Positions 23,641 through 35,344 of a stretch of 64,000 bases of DNA are shown piece after piece. A model generated the notes under the pieces. The model saw nothing but the letters and a program-made list of their open reading frames with translations, did not search any database and was not told the DNA's origin. The translations under genes and the position numbers were made by a program. Every line of letters begins with the position of its first letter. Position 1 is the stretch's first letter. This stretch comes from Petrosia ficiformis. Lineage: Eukaryota; Porifera; Demospongiae; Haplosclerida; Petrosiidae. The stretch is taken from NCBI GenBank assembly GCA_947044365.1, contig OX345636.1, positions 8,762,001-8,826,000 on the forward strand, read 5' to 3'.

Positions 23641-25499
23641 AGATTATCATACTTCCCACTTATTTCAAGCTATGGTTTAAGAGTTGCAATAAAGAACTGA
23701 CAACTTAAACACCAGTTGTAAAATTTAATGTTGATGTCCTTTTTTTCATTTTATTATTAATTCTGGTGTTGATAATATACTGCATACATGGAGTGAGAAT
23801 GACATTCAACCAAGACCAGTTTCCAGCCCCCCACCTAATATAACAAAGGCGATGGAACTACTCTGGACAAGGAGGTAGTTGCCATTGTGACCGAGAGTAA
23901 AGCTAGTATATGTTAGTGATGAATATCACATCTTTAATCCATGCCAGTCATATGATAAATTGTAAACTCAAGTTTTTAAGAGTATGCGAGATGCCCAAAC
24001 GGTAATGAAGAGTATTAAAATTATAAAGCTAATTTCAACTTTCACGGTGAGTGCATGTATTCAATCAAACAATAATGGATCATAGCATTCTATCCTTTTA
24101 CAAAATACTTATAACAAGGCAAAAGGAAGGTGTGCTTTTATTGTTTTTGGTATTGTATGTTTTACCACATAATGTATTTAAATAACCTTTGTATGTATGT
24201 GTAGTACATATTTAATTAACATGCAAGTGCATTTGAAAGACAATTCAATAAGCAGAAATTTAATCTGAGAAGCACTTTGATCATGCAGACCTAAATTTTA
24301 TTAATTAGTAATTTAGTATTTGAAATCTAGGAAAAAATGTGTGTGGTATTTTGAAAAAAATATTGTAATTATAATTACTCCAATGTAACAACTGTGTTTT
24401 TATACTAATACATGACTCCAAGTGCATACTGATCCATTTCAGTGTTTTTTGTATGCATATATAAATTATAATTATACACTATATAATTATGATGTGGCTA
24501 TACTGGGCAATAGAAATCCAATACACATGGAAATGTCAAAGTTATGGTCCTGCTCTGTGGATCAAAGTTTATATTGTTCAGTCTGCAAGTTTTGTTCTTA
24601 CACACACACACACACACAAAAAATTCAATCCCAGCGGGTTTTGATCATACCATATTAGTTTATCCAAGTTATGGTACATGCAATCAAACCCTGCCTGCAA
24701 CCCCAACTGTGATCGAAATGAGTGCGTGTATAAATTCACATTCATTTGTCAATTGCAGTTGCAAACACTCTTTTACAAGCAATGTGGTACACTGAAATTA
24801 AAGAACTATGAATACTTGTAGCATGTTACAAGATTTAAACAAGTGTGGTTTATAGAGACAATAACTTGATAATAATTAAATCATGCAAAAATGAAGTAAG
24901 ATATACAATTCAGCTGAAGAAAGCCTCTTAGTAGTTAGTGTATAAGTACTGGTAACACAGTGATCTGCAATACCTGAAATTTGGAAAAAAATTATCATTT
25001 GCTATCATTATTTACATCACCAAACTGACATTCTGATTTTATTTCATGGTCGAGAATTGTATTATCATGAAGATAATTCAATGAAAACAGAAAATAAACC
25101 AAATAAGATATTTTTCCAATCTGTTAGTAGCAAATTAGATTCAAGATATTGCAGATCATCATTGTGTATTGTTTTTAAAGGAATATGACCTCCCATGATA
25201 TAGTATAACTAAAAATATTAAATAAAAATAATAATAAAGATGTATGAGTTGAATGAGTTTAAGGTTGAGGGTACAAAGACACATAGTAGGAAAATGTAGT
25301 AAAAAATGTAGGCACCAGTGATATTGGACATTGAATCCTTAATTTGTTTTTGGCTCAACAAACAAATCAATGCTGGCAGACATTTTGGTTGGCAGTAATA
25401 TACACAGATAATATTATACAACACTGCCTACCATGTCTGTAGCCCTAGATAAAGCATCATCCAGTGTATGTATGGTCATTGGTTTTTGATAATTTGTGT
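23641..25499. other. No convincing gene
   Basis: AT-rich sequence with a CA tract at about 24600-24618. ORFs at 24422-24795 (plus) and 25218-25424 (minus) contain scattered Cys or hydrophobic runs but no domain I can support. Confidence 0.5.
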
Positions 25500-26330
25500 G
25501 TTAGAGGCTGCAAATTATCTTTACTTATATGGTCTATTTCTATGATCCTTACCTTCAAAAAAACTAATCTATTTGCTTACCTCTATATTTTAATAAAATT
25601 TCAAATTCTTCAAAAGAAGACGAGCTTCAGTAGTGTTTTGTTTATATTACTTCCCAGCTTCTTTAGCTTTAATTTGTGTGCCATTGTGACTGTTTTCAGA
25701 TCTTCCATTCACATATAGCACAGTGCACTTTCAGGTAATTTCAATTGCTCAATATCCAATTTAGGAAGGAAACATTTGAGAACTGCCTTGATAGTAGTAC
25801 ATATATTAGCAGGTGGAATCTGTTCATCTAATATAATATAATGCAACTTTCGAATCATTGTCGAGTATTGCTTGCCGTCACCTTTTGTTTTATTGCTTAA
25901 AAAAGGATAGACGATGCATCAGTAATGGTAGATAATTCTTTTTGAACAAAAAAGCAATGCTTTATATAACTCCACATTCTTCTCTTGAATATCCTCAGCT
26001 GTTTCTTCAATGCTATATAATATGATCGGAAAGGGTAGACTGATCTCTGCAGATAGAAGGTCTGCTCCTACATGCAGAGATCAGTCTGCCCTTTCTGAGC
26101 AGTATTTAGCTCCCTTTTAACAATCTTTCTGTTATATCTCGTGCTTGCCTTTTTATTTCATCACATTCCCGATTTCACCGCTCTCAAATCTATTGTTAAC
26201 TTCTGAACTTGTTCAGTATATTCCTTTCCCTCAACTTGCACTGCTTTCACTTGGTGTTCCCCTAAGCCAAAGCTCACCACTGAGTTTTGAGGTTGATTTG
26301 ATGTTGCAAGCCTTCAATAATCATTGAGCA
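25500..26330 (-). pseudogene. Decayed ORF, repetitive invertebrate family
   Basis: On the minus strand, about 25886 to 25650 is an open run containing GKQYSTMIRKLHYIILDEQI, PPANICTTIKAVLKCFLP and KLDIEQLKLPESALCYM, then a single TGA where Arg is expected, then MEDLKTVTMAHKLK. Upstream pieces in shifted frames (EETAEDIQEKNVELYKALLF; LGEHQVKAVQVEGKEYTEQV) lie at about 25920-26300. The pattern is familiar from multicopy ORFs of sponges and cnidarians, but I cannot name the family. Several frameshifts, one nonsense codon and an inserted hairpin (26029-26095) mark it as dead. Confidence 0.5.
26029..26095. other. Perfect 23-bp hairpin with 21-nt loop
   Basis: Arm 26029-26051 begins GAAAGGGTAGACTGATCTCT; arm 26073-26095 is its reverse complement with a single T-C change that would be a G-U pair in RNA. 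The loop is 21 nt. It interrupts a decayed ORF. It could be a palindromic micro-element or a small-RNA precursor. Confidence 0.8.
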
Positions 26331-26502
26331 TTATCAGAGGGTAAACTTCTTGTTTATAAATGCACGCCAATGGCAACATAAAATTAATGTTGTGGCTAGT
26401 GTAGGGTGGCAATTATCCAGCCCCACCCTATTAATACTGCAGATAGATATAGATAATTATAGATATCAGAATTCGCAGTTGTGACGTCAGTAACACGTTT
26501 TG

Positions 26503-26630
26503 CGTAAGGATGCTCCCGCTGTTCTTGTTATTTTGTCTTCTTCTCTCTGCCAAGGGAAGGTACCATCTTATGCAGCTCGATTCACCCTTCCAGAAGGAGC
26601 AGAACAAGGAATATTGATAAGAGAGCTGTG
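26503..26630 (+). pseudogene. Possible cadherin-like N-terminal fragment
   Basis: One frame reads a hydrophobic leader (APAVLVILSSSLCQG) followed by KVPSYAARFTLPEGAEQGIL and IREL, then TGA. A signal peptide followed by RFxxPEGxxxGxxIxxL is how cadherin and protocadherin ectodomains begin. A second frame starting ATG at 26510 also gives a leader (MLPLFLLFCLLLSAKG) but then leaves the cadherin-like frame. There is no donor site in the right place and the reading stops, so it is a fragment at best. Confidence 0.3.
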
Positions 26631-26872
26631 ACTATCATCCATAGTAACGTGAACTTTTTTGAGTAGAATATCATATTTGGTGGCAGAGGGGCACTTCAAC
26701 TCATGAAGAAGATTGTCGGAAGATGTAAGTGATGATTACATAATGCTTTATTTTGTTCAGTAATACATGATATAATCTCAAGTTACTAAAATAATAATTA
26801 TAACGATTATAATAACTGAACTACTACAACATCAAACTCTACATTATATATAATTATTATATTATATATGTG

Positions 26873-27395
26873 GTGGCCATTATGATATTAATTATTATGG
26901 GTCTTAGGGGCTATCCCTGTAATTGCTTTCTGTGTGGTATAATTAATTTATAATTATGTTTGTATCATTTACGTGAGTATTCATTGTATAAGTAGTTAAG
27001 GAAGTTGCATCATTCCTGGGGCTTCGTTCAATTTGTACGTGAAAGAGTACGCGCTTGAGCTGCAGACCAGCAGGAAGATTCAGGAATAATGTAAAATAGC
27101 TAGTAACTGTTGTATATAGCAGAGAAACACTATAAAGATATGGTAAGAAATTTTAACAAGTATATAACAATAAATTGTTTAGTTTCAGATATGAGGAAGT
27201 CATCATTTAGAACCTTGAACGACTACTTAAGTCAGTTCATCAGAGATCTGTGTACTTAGACTGCAATTACATTACTTCCTTGGGTCCCAGTTGTTGAGTA
27301 CATAGAAAGGTAGAGACACTAGTGCCATCAGCATTGATTCATACATAGTAATCACAAAGCAATTATAGGGATACGTTTTTCTCAATATATATGTA
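26873..27395 (+). mobile_element. Interspersed family G, copy 1
   Basis: The left part GGGCTATCCCTGTAATTGCT is the inverse of the right part AAAGCAATTATAGGGATA, giving terminal inverted repeats of roughly 18-20 bp. Between them lie TAGTTAAGGAAGTTGCATCA, CAGACCAGCAGGAAGATTCA, TATAGCAGAGAAACA and AGAGACACTAGTGCCATCAG, shared with 28853-29305 and with the reverse complement of 55195-55735. There is no ORF, so this is a non-autonomous family. Confidence 0.82.
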
Positions 27396-27406
27396 TAATA
27401 TATATA

Positions 27407-27540
27407 ATGAATTTTAGGTGTATATGCTAAATATACAACCAGTCAGTGAGGAAGTTTGAAAAATATCACCCGAGGGCGATATTTTTTCAAAACTTCTGAA
27501 CTGACAGGTTGTATATTTAGCATATACACCGAAAATTCAT
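27407..27540. mobile_element. 134-bp palindrome (fold-back element)
   Basis: The left arm ATGAATTTTAGGTGTATATG, CTAAATATACAACC is mirrored by the right arm GGTTGTATATTTAGCATATA, CACCGAAAATTCAT. The arms continue inward (GTCAGTGAGGAAGTTTGAAA / TTTTCAAAACTTCTGAACTG) to a centre near CACCCGAGGGCG. Arms of about 60 bp with few mismatches leave almost no loop. AT-repeat DNA flanks both sides. Confidence 0.9.
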
Positions 27541-27745
27541 AGTATATATTATATATATTTTGAGTATATTGCGTGTCGCCATTGTGCACGTGTGTTCGCA
27601 CATGCGCATATGTAGTTTAGACAGCCACTTCCTACACGTGCATGCAGAGGTCAACAGGCAGAAAGGAATATCTTGTTGAATCGTCAATGGCAAGATAAAG
27701 ATTATTCCCCTCCACCGATTAAGAAAAAGGGGTCTTTCACTTTTC

Positions 27746-28002
27746 TTGAAAAGAAAAGGCAAGACCAATGAACAGAAGGACAGATTTGCTAGGCTATCAG
27801 AGATCGAGCTAGAGGAGTGTAAGAACAAACCTGGCTGTAAAAACACTGACAAATCACAATTATGGGCTTTTTGTGTTTTTGAAGCGTGGATTGAAAATCA
27901 GTGTGGTAGTGAGCCAGACGATGATCAGATCAGGTACAAGGAATCCGATTTGTATGCTGATGACGCCAAAAGAGTGTGCTTGCCATGTTGTGCAAATTTA
28001 TA
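27746..28002 (+). pseudogene. Fragment resembling the N-terminal part of Crypton-derived (DUF3504/ZMYM-like) proteins
   Basis: The frame reads RFARLSEIELEECKNKPG, CKNTDKSQLWAFCVFEAWIE and NQCGSEPDDDQ, ending LPCCANL and a stop. The pattern NTxKSTxWAxxVFxxW is typical of the region ahead of the tyrosine-recombinase-like domain in the KIAA1958, ZMYM and QRICH1 group, which derives from Crypton transposons. There is no ATG at the start of the frame, and no recombinase domain follows. The preceding 130 bp and this ORF are richer in GC than their surroundings. Confidence 0.42.
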
Positions 28003-28852
28003 GTAGAGGCAAGAATAATGTGTGTATTTGTTTTGCTTCAGGACTATTGTTTATTATTATTGTTGAGTTATTGATCATTATATGTTATTATTCCTCACAC
28101 TATACAATATCTATAATAGAGAGATGTTTGAATAAGTTAATGAGTGTATTATTAAAATTAGAACTATATAATTATATTGTGTAATGAACATTATGTCACA
28201 TCATGTGTACATTTCATACACCATTTTCTGTACATTGTTTTTTGTATCTTTGAAGCTTTGTTTCTTGGGCTTTGTCTATCGTCCTAATGAGTGTTTATAC
28301 AGCTATTTGTGAAGTTTTGTCCAGAAATTCGCTAGTTTTCAAGAGATCTAATGGCCATGCTATCCCCACATTTTGCATATTCATGATGTACTATTGACTT
28401 CTTAGTGTTGATACGAATGGTGTGTTTCGGGCTGTTGCAATATGTTACTTAGGCAAAGTTGTTCTAAAGCCATGCTGTTTAGCAGTAGCTAGCGAGGGTT
28501 CTGCACTGTTATTAGGTATTTTCTCATGTATAACTAAACTGTTAATGACTTATATATTCTGATAGTGTAATACACACAAAAAACATATTATCTTGTCTGA
28601 GAAAATCTACCAGTATACAGTCACTGATTATTCATTACATATGTAATTATATATATGAAATATGATATTATATACTAGTAAATGAAGTTTAAAATATTGT
28701 CAATTGACTGTAGTAGTAGAATCCAGAAAATGATGTTGAATACAACAAAACTAATAAGACATATATAGACCATGTTCGAGTGTTTGAGTTTAATTCACAT
28801 TTCAAATGTCTATTTATGACTCATACAGATGGCTTCCATTTGTTTTGAACTA
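28003..28852. other. No gene seen
   Basis: AT-rich sequence without open coding segments or recognised repeats. Confidence 0.5.
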
Positions 28853-29305
28853 TAATCATTTGCTAAATGTTTGTGACTACACATGCATATTGTGAACATA
28901 GTTAAGGAAGTTGCAATATTATATCATTATGGGGACTAGCTAATTACTAGGCATGGCCTGTAGAAGAACTCACTCTTGAGCCTCAGACTAGCAGGAGAAT
29001 GTAAAAGAGCATCTAATACTAATAGCTATTGTATATATCAGAGAAACAGTATAAAGATGATGTAAGAATATTAAACAAGTAAGAAAAGCAAGTAATTATA
29101 ATGAGTTGTTGAGTTTCAGACATGAGAGAGTCATCAGCAATGAATAAGGTTAGAACATTGAAGGAGTACTTCAGTTTTATCAAAGATCTGTAGACTTCGA
29201 TTATGCATTGTTCAGGCCATAGTTTCATAGTATGCATAAAGGCCTAAAGGGACACCAGTGCATGATTGATTTAGTCACTGCAAAGCAATCATAGGGATAT
29301 CTTTC
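28853..29305 (+). mobile_element. Interspersed family G, copy 2
   Basis: TAGTTAAGGAAGTTGCAATA, CAGACTAGCAGGAGAATGTA, TATCAGAGAAACAGTATAAA and CACTGCAAAGCAATCATAGG follow the same order as 26873-27395. The left end is eroded. Confidence 0.78.
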
Positions 29306-29444
29306 CTCAATACCTTCTTGTTTCTGCTTTTCTTTAAATTGTTGTATATCTCCTGAGTCCTCCATTTATTTCATGAATTTCATGTGTGGAATATGTGTTC
29401 CTACATAAACTGTAGTTCCCATTATTAAATAATGTTAATAACTT

Positions 29445-29450
29445 TTTATT
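29445..29450 (-). terminator. Candidate polyadenylation signal of the MATH gene
   Basis: AATAAA on the minus strand (TTTATT on plus), about 136 nt after the stop codon of the last MATH exon. It is a reasonable 3' end, though AATAAA is frequent in AT-rich DNA. Confidence 0.45.
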
Positions 29451-29585
29451 AAAATATTAAATGTACTAATATACATGTACCATAACAACAAACTAATATA
29501 ATATAAAATACTGTATTATCATCTAAAATATATAGTAAACTACTTGTATTACATGTAACTAATAATTATATAACTATTGTTTATA

Positions 29586-30106
29586 TTATTTATGTATAAT
29601 AATTTTAGATATTACAAAACACAATTTATCACTATTAATATATTCAGTGTTATAATTAGCATTGTATTCTAAATCACTGTGTGATATGAAGTCAGGTTCA
29701 CCTCGTCCACCAGGAGCTGTGTCTCCTTGTGTGACTCTTGTACGATATTCTAATGATGCATTGTAATGGTCAATAGTCTTCTCCACATGTCCCTTATCCT
29801 CCTTCCAATTGAGTAGTTGAATAGTAATCGCACTGTTGAAAGGCCATTTTAAGCTCTCATCATTTTGACCTTTCATGAGCCACAGACCAACTCCTACATG
29901 TGTACCTGTACCAGTACTGTAACCATTAGCACTTACTTGTAAGTATAGCTTGTATCCATCAGGCCCAGTATAGAATGGGGTACTCATCCATTGATCACCT
30001 ACTCTCTTGTGCTCACTAAAGTTGTACATAGTGATAGTACATGGAGGGTGGAGATAAGGGAACTCAGTTACAGGTGTAGGAATATACCAACTAGGTACAT
30101 CTTGAC
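29586..30106 (-). CDS. MATH gene, terminal exon: linker plus fifth TRAF-type MATH domain
   Basis: The exon begins after TATTACAG at 30107 with GT, the last two bases of a Gly codon, then reads QDVPSWYIPTP, a Pro-rich linker, CTITMYNFSEHKR, and a MATH domain. TRAF-C marks are PFYTGPDGYKL, GTHVGVGLWLMKGQND, LKWPF, IQLLNWKEDKGHVEKTIDH, FISHSDLEY and NTEYINSDKLCFVISK. Such domains bind short peptides of receptor tails and trimerise next to a coiled coil. It ends with HK and TAA. Its four sister exons read a Thr or Leu-Thr-Gly end and a GTAAT donor at this point, so the donor has been lost here and a stop has taken its place. Length is 521 bp, against 480-522 for its sisters. Confident as a coding exon; membership in one transcript with the others is inferred from phase and spacing. 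Confidence 0.85.
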
Positions 30107-33100
30107 CTGTAATATAATAAATAAATTATTAATAATTTGATAGTAAATCTAACAGGTATTGACTCCTATGCTAGTAGGCTTTTCAATATCAACAAAGATG
30201 TGAAATGATTGGAATTTGATTATATCAATAGTGCATGTTGTTTATAGTGTACTGAATATATTTACAAGTTATATTACATGTTTACAAGACTCATGTAGTG
30301 TTTCTATATTAATATAATATCAAGTATTATCACTAATATAATAATGTAAACATGTTATTATAATGTGATGAGTACTAAACTATAATATATCACATTATGA
30401 TATTTCATGTTCTTTATACTAGGAACTAGATAATTATGATGTATATATCACAAGATGATATAAATATATTATTATATTTTATATCATCTAGTGTTATATC
30501 ATGAATGAATCATACTTTTGATATTTTTAGTGTCTGGATATTCATATTTATAATGTAAAGTAATGTATTACCTCATTATATTGATTTAAGTAGCTACTAA
30601 CTAACAGACTTAGTGTTTATATTATCTGTTCAGTACTATACAAGATAAGAAATATGAACACAATCATCATCTATCATCATTTTATTATAATTATTGATTT
30701 GACTAGTTCAGTTTATGTGCAGATATATAATGAATATCCTAACATTAAAAATCCATTCAGATATATAGTAATTAAATCAATATTCAGATAGAATGGATAT
30801 TCATTCCAGTCCTAGTACATAGTCATATAGAATATTAATATCATTATGATAGAAGGGCAAAGGTTAGTTGTGTTCAAATACAAATGTTGATCATAGTGTG
30901 GTTGTATTGAATGAGATTATTAATGTGATCCATCCTACAACTGATAGTTGTGTATATTAATAAACACTGAGTGTAGTATAAATATATTTCAATGAGTTCA
31001 GTGAATAGTGAAGAGTACATTTCACTGAATATAAATGTAATTATACACATGTAATGATAAATCATTCATATTAGTATAGTAACATATTATAATCAAAACT
31101 AAACCTATTAAATTTTTTATTATGAAGTAATAATTATAATTAATAATAATATATAAAGGATTTTTTTTTTTTTAAATGAATAATTTTGGAATAAGTCAAT
31201 ATAATGAAAATTTCTTCCAATCCAATAGAGTCATTCATAATCCACATATAGGCAGGCCCACTCCATCTTCAAAACCCCTACCACTTCTCCATGGCACCCT
31301 TGACCCTCGTAGACATAAACCAGTGGCTCGAATAATAGCGAATGACAATGATGTACGAACATAGTCTATCACTTGGCTGTAACTTTTCTCCCATTTTAGG
31401 GACAACACTTCCGCAGTTCTTTTTGTAGGTATAGAAATTGTAGGTATGGTTCATATAATATATACATGTACTATGGATGATGCTGTCATACTAAATTACG
31501 TGCTTCTAAAATATAAATTAAGTAGTACTGCTACAGCAATAAAAGCAATGGTGAGAAGATATAGCTCCTGAAAGATGAAGGCTAGTCTTTCGAATACTGA
31601 ATCTAACAATTCTTGTCATGACTTTGGTGCACAAATTGCCAGTAGCCTACCATGTTAATGAGACTAATACATTTGTAAGGTACAGATGGTGTTATTTTCC
31701 GGCTACACAGACTATTAATGTGTCTATCCAGTTTCATTTAACAGTCAGTTATAACAGATTTCATAACTCATAATGTCTGAATGAGTTATGAGTAGATATC
31801 TAATGAATCTTAATAGTCATGATGAATATATTATACATGTAGTAAAAATAGTTGTGAATGCCAACATTTATATCCACAACAATATTGACATAGGATAAGA
31901 TATAATATGTTGTCATAGCAACATAATTGATTTTGTAGGAGGTATATCACTCCTGTTTGCAGATATATAACTAGGACTATGTATACATGTAGATAATAAT
32001 AATTTATACATGTCTATATTATGTATTTCATACCAGAAGCTCATGAAAGGGAATGACTCCCACACAAAATATAGTAATTACACAAGTGATGTTTCTTATC
32101 CTAGTATCCAGTTTAGGTTACATGTTCCTATTATAATTCATAACTAGATATCATGTATAATATACTATGTCTATAGTGACTACCTGTGCATGTGGTATAC
32201 ATGTGTTTTATACATTTTGTATGTATCTATTAGTTAAAATAAAACATGCTAAATTCTATCAAATCAAATTTCAAAGTGTGTATGTATTTATCTTAAGTTA
32301 AGGACAGTCATCACTGAGATATGTATCTCATTATGGAAATCCTATTCATGAGCTTTTGTGTGTTACTATACACGTGTACTTTATAATCGATAGTATGTGG
32401 TTAGTTATATCTTGTGTTAGGGATATATGTACATGTAATAATTATAATCTTCTCCTATCTTGATCACTGTGTGGCAATGATTCACTATATATATAGTCCT
32501 GCTAACAGGATCAATTGAAATATATGATTTTTCTAGAATTGATAATTGAATTTAGTCATTCCAATCAAACTTATAATAACACCTAAGCTCATAAAGGAAT
32601 CATACATACATCTTGATAGCTAGTCGAGGTGGACTATAACTGAAATGATTTAATTGCAAACATTCCTGTCTTATTGCCTGGACTATAGACACAGTGGTTT
32701 GATTTTACATGTACATGTACATTGTATGACATGAGTGTATGGGAATGAGACTGTGTAATAATACATGTACGTATGTCATATGAACAGATGTTGTATATTG
32801 TCAGTATATTAATACTCTTATCTACAAGTACATTAACTTGTGATATTTACTAGTAACATAATTATAAAGTCTATAAAGACACATTAGTTCACTAAATCAT
32901 ATACATGTATATACTCAGGAGCGCATGAACCCCTCCGAAGGTGGGTAAGGAGCGTACAACTGCAAACACTAAGCAAACAAGGTGGAGGCGCTACATGGCT
33001 GACAATACACAAAATTAAATCACATTGGTAGTTAGGAATTAGATAAGCTTTTTGGGTTCATTGTTAATTATAAATGAAATGGTAATGTACAGACCAGAAG

Positions 33101-33967
33101 TAGACAAAACAGGAGTAGATAGAACACAACAAGTCAATATCAAGTATAATAGATAATGAGTATGCATGTGTTTAATTAATCACATGATGTATATAACAAT
33201 TATGTGTAAGAAACAAAATGGTTTGTGTAATTTGTGTTGATACAATTTATATTACATAAAGTGTGTGTATTAAATATAAAACAATGAATCATGTCAAATA
33301 TGTAAATATCTACTTGTAAATTTTATGTTCTTCTCTTATAATTATAATTATCACTAATTACAATCCAATTATCTGTACATCACTAATTATAATATTATAA
33401 ATCTCTTCCTGATGTTACATGTAATCATAATATTGTCCTGATTCATGTACTCCTGTTTGATATAATCACATTTCATCTACTAATTAATTTCCATTTATAT
33501 ATTATATATGAGTCTGGTTGAGTTATTATGTGTACAAGACAGTATCTAGAGACATGTATCTGTATCCCAGCTGATACACAAGGTTTAGAGAGGATTAAAG
33601 TTTGTGAGATTATTATGATTATAATTATATAAAAATTAATGATAATACATGAATTACAAGTAGATGAAATGTGAGTAGACAAAACAGGAGTAGATGAACC
33701 TGTTCTAAATAGTAATCATGAGAGGTGACATTATTAGTAAACTTATTATAATATCAGTTACATAACATAATAATAATTGATATAGATAACAGGTGATAAT
33801 GATTACTGATCCAATTATCAATACTTCACTAATTCAATATTATTATCAAACATGTGATGTACTAGTTATGTAATTTTAATAATGTGTGTAATAATATCAT
33901 GTTACTACAAAGGGTCTATATGTATACATGTATGTAATGTTATATAATATACACTATGTTTTATTAC
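30107..33967 (-). other. Intron between MATH exons 4 and 5
   Basis: 3.9 kb of AT-rich sequence bounded by GT at 33967 and AG at 30107 on the minus strand. At 31170-31365 (plus strand) an ORF of higher GC content (with HIGRPTPSSKPLPLLHG, RRHKPVARIIAND) stands out, but I do not recognise it. The rest shows no gene. Confidence 0.55.
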
Positions 33968-34483
33968 CTGTATGTATGATAACTTTAGGCACTCTGAAAC
34001 ATAGTGTGTCGTTATGAAGGTATTCTGTGTTGTTATCAGCATTATACTCTAAATCCTTGTGAGGAATGACTTGAGGTTCAAGCCGTGAACCTGGTGCTGT
34101 ACCTTCATCTATTACTCTTGTACGATATGCTATTGGTGCATTGTAGTGGTCAACGATCGTTTCCACATGTGCCTTATCCTCCCTCCAGTTTAGCAATTGA
34201 ATAGTAATCTCACTATTCAATGGCCAGTTCAAAGTCTCATCATACTCCCCCTTCATGAGACGTACACCTACACTTAGGTGTGTATTTATACCATCAAGAG
34301 CACCATTAGCGTTAACACATAGCTGTAATTTATATCCATTTGTTGTGGAGTAAAAAGGTATACTAAGCCACTGGTCACCAACTCTCTTGTGTTCATTGTA
34401 GTTGAACATTGTAATTGCACATGGAGGGAGGAGGTGTGGGGACTGAGTCTCAGGAGGGATATACCAGATTGGTATATCAGTAC
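33968..34483 (-). CDS. MATH gene exon: linker plus fourth TRAF-type MATH domain
   Basis: The acceptor ATCATAG is followed by GT (Gly codon end), then TDIPIWYIPPETQSPHLLPP and CAITMFNYNEHKRV. The MATH domain has WLSIPFYSTTNGYKL, NANGALDGINTHLSVGVRLM, KGEYDETLNWPL, ITIQLLNWREDKAHVE, VIPHKDLEY and NTEYLHNDTLCFRVPKV. It ends at 33968 with a phase-1 G and the donor GTAATA. 516 bp, open throughout. Starting with two and ending with one codon base makes it symmetric, so it can be added, skipped or swapped without shifting the frame. Closest in wording to the terminal exon (both keep NEHKRV/SEHKRVGDQW), which suggests a recent duplication. Confidence 0.88.
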
Positions 34484-35344
34484 CTATGATAATAAATATA
34501 ATAGTTAATACATAAAATTAATTTACATAATTATAATATCTTCATGAGGTATAGTAACTATACTATTATTAGTAATGTGTAAATATATTTGAATAGTATA
34601 TCATGAAAAGAAGTGGTCACAATATAACTGATCAGGAATGTGTAATTATAATAATTATGTGAGTGTTGTATATAATAGATATGTTTAATATACTATACTT
34701 TTATGTATAGTTTAATAACTAGCATAACAATAATTATTAATATACTAGTTAATTACAATTATAGTATGTGGATATTGTATGTAATTGTTATATCATACAT
34801 GTACCTCTGATCTCCACATGTAATATATTGTTATTGATGGTATGGTGTCATCACAGTATCAATATATTACATGTGTACATGTGTACGTATGCTATATCTG
34901 TTTTGTACATATAGCATGGAAATGAAGTGGAAATGTTATTCCTTTCCTGAAGTTTTGTAATGGTTTATGGATTCATTCCTTATTTTGTAAAGAATAGACC
35001 TGTTAATTGTAGAATGTCATCATTCTGTCAACATTTATCATGTGTCACTCACTACAAGTGCTTATGAAACATGATGTTTGTGTCCCTTTGATAATGGGTG
35101 TATAATTGGGATTTAAAATGTTTTGTTATTAATATCAGGTGTTATTAATTGTGTCACATACATCATGTATTTGTACTTGAGTATTCAATTACATGTACAC
35201 AGTGTAACATGTATAATCAGGTTCATGTTTCATGTATATATCCTGACAGGGGTAGGGTTTATATCATACTATTGTAGTATAGTATCATAATAACATCTAA
35301 TATTATTTCATGTGTTTAACAAGTGTATAATTGTTATTATATCA

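Noticed and set aside
24660..24800. EGF-like fragment (Cys-containing frame)
   Set aside because: Cysteine spacing does not fit an EGF domain and there are no splice borders.
31176..31364. Small gene on the plus strand
   Set aside because: The composition is protein-like, but there is no domain, no splice support and no repeat match, so it is only noted within the intron entry.
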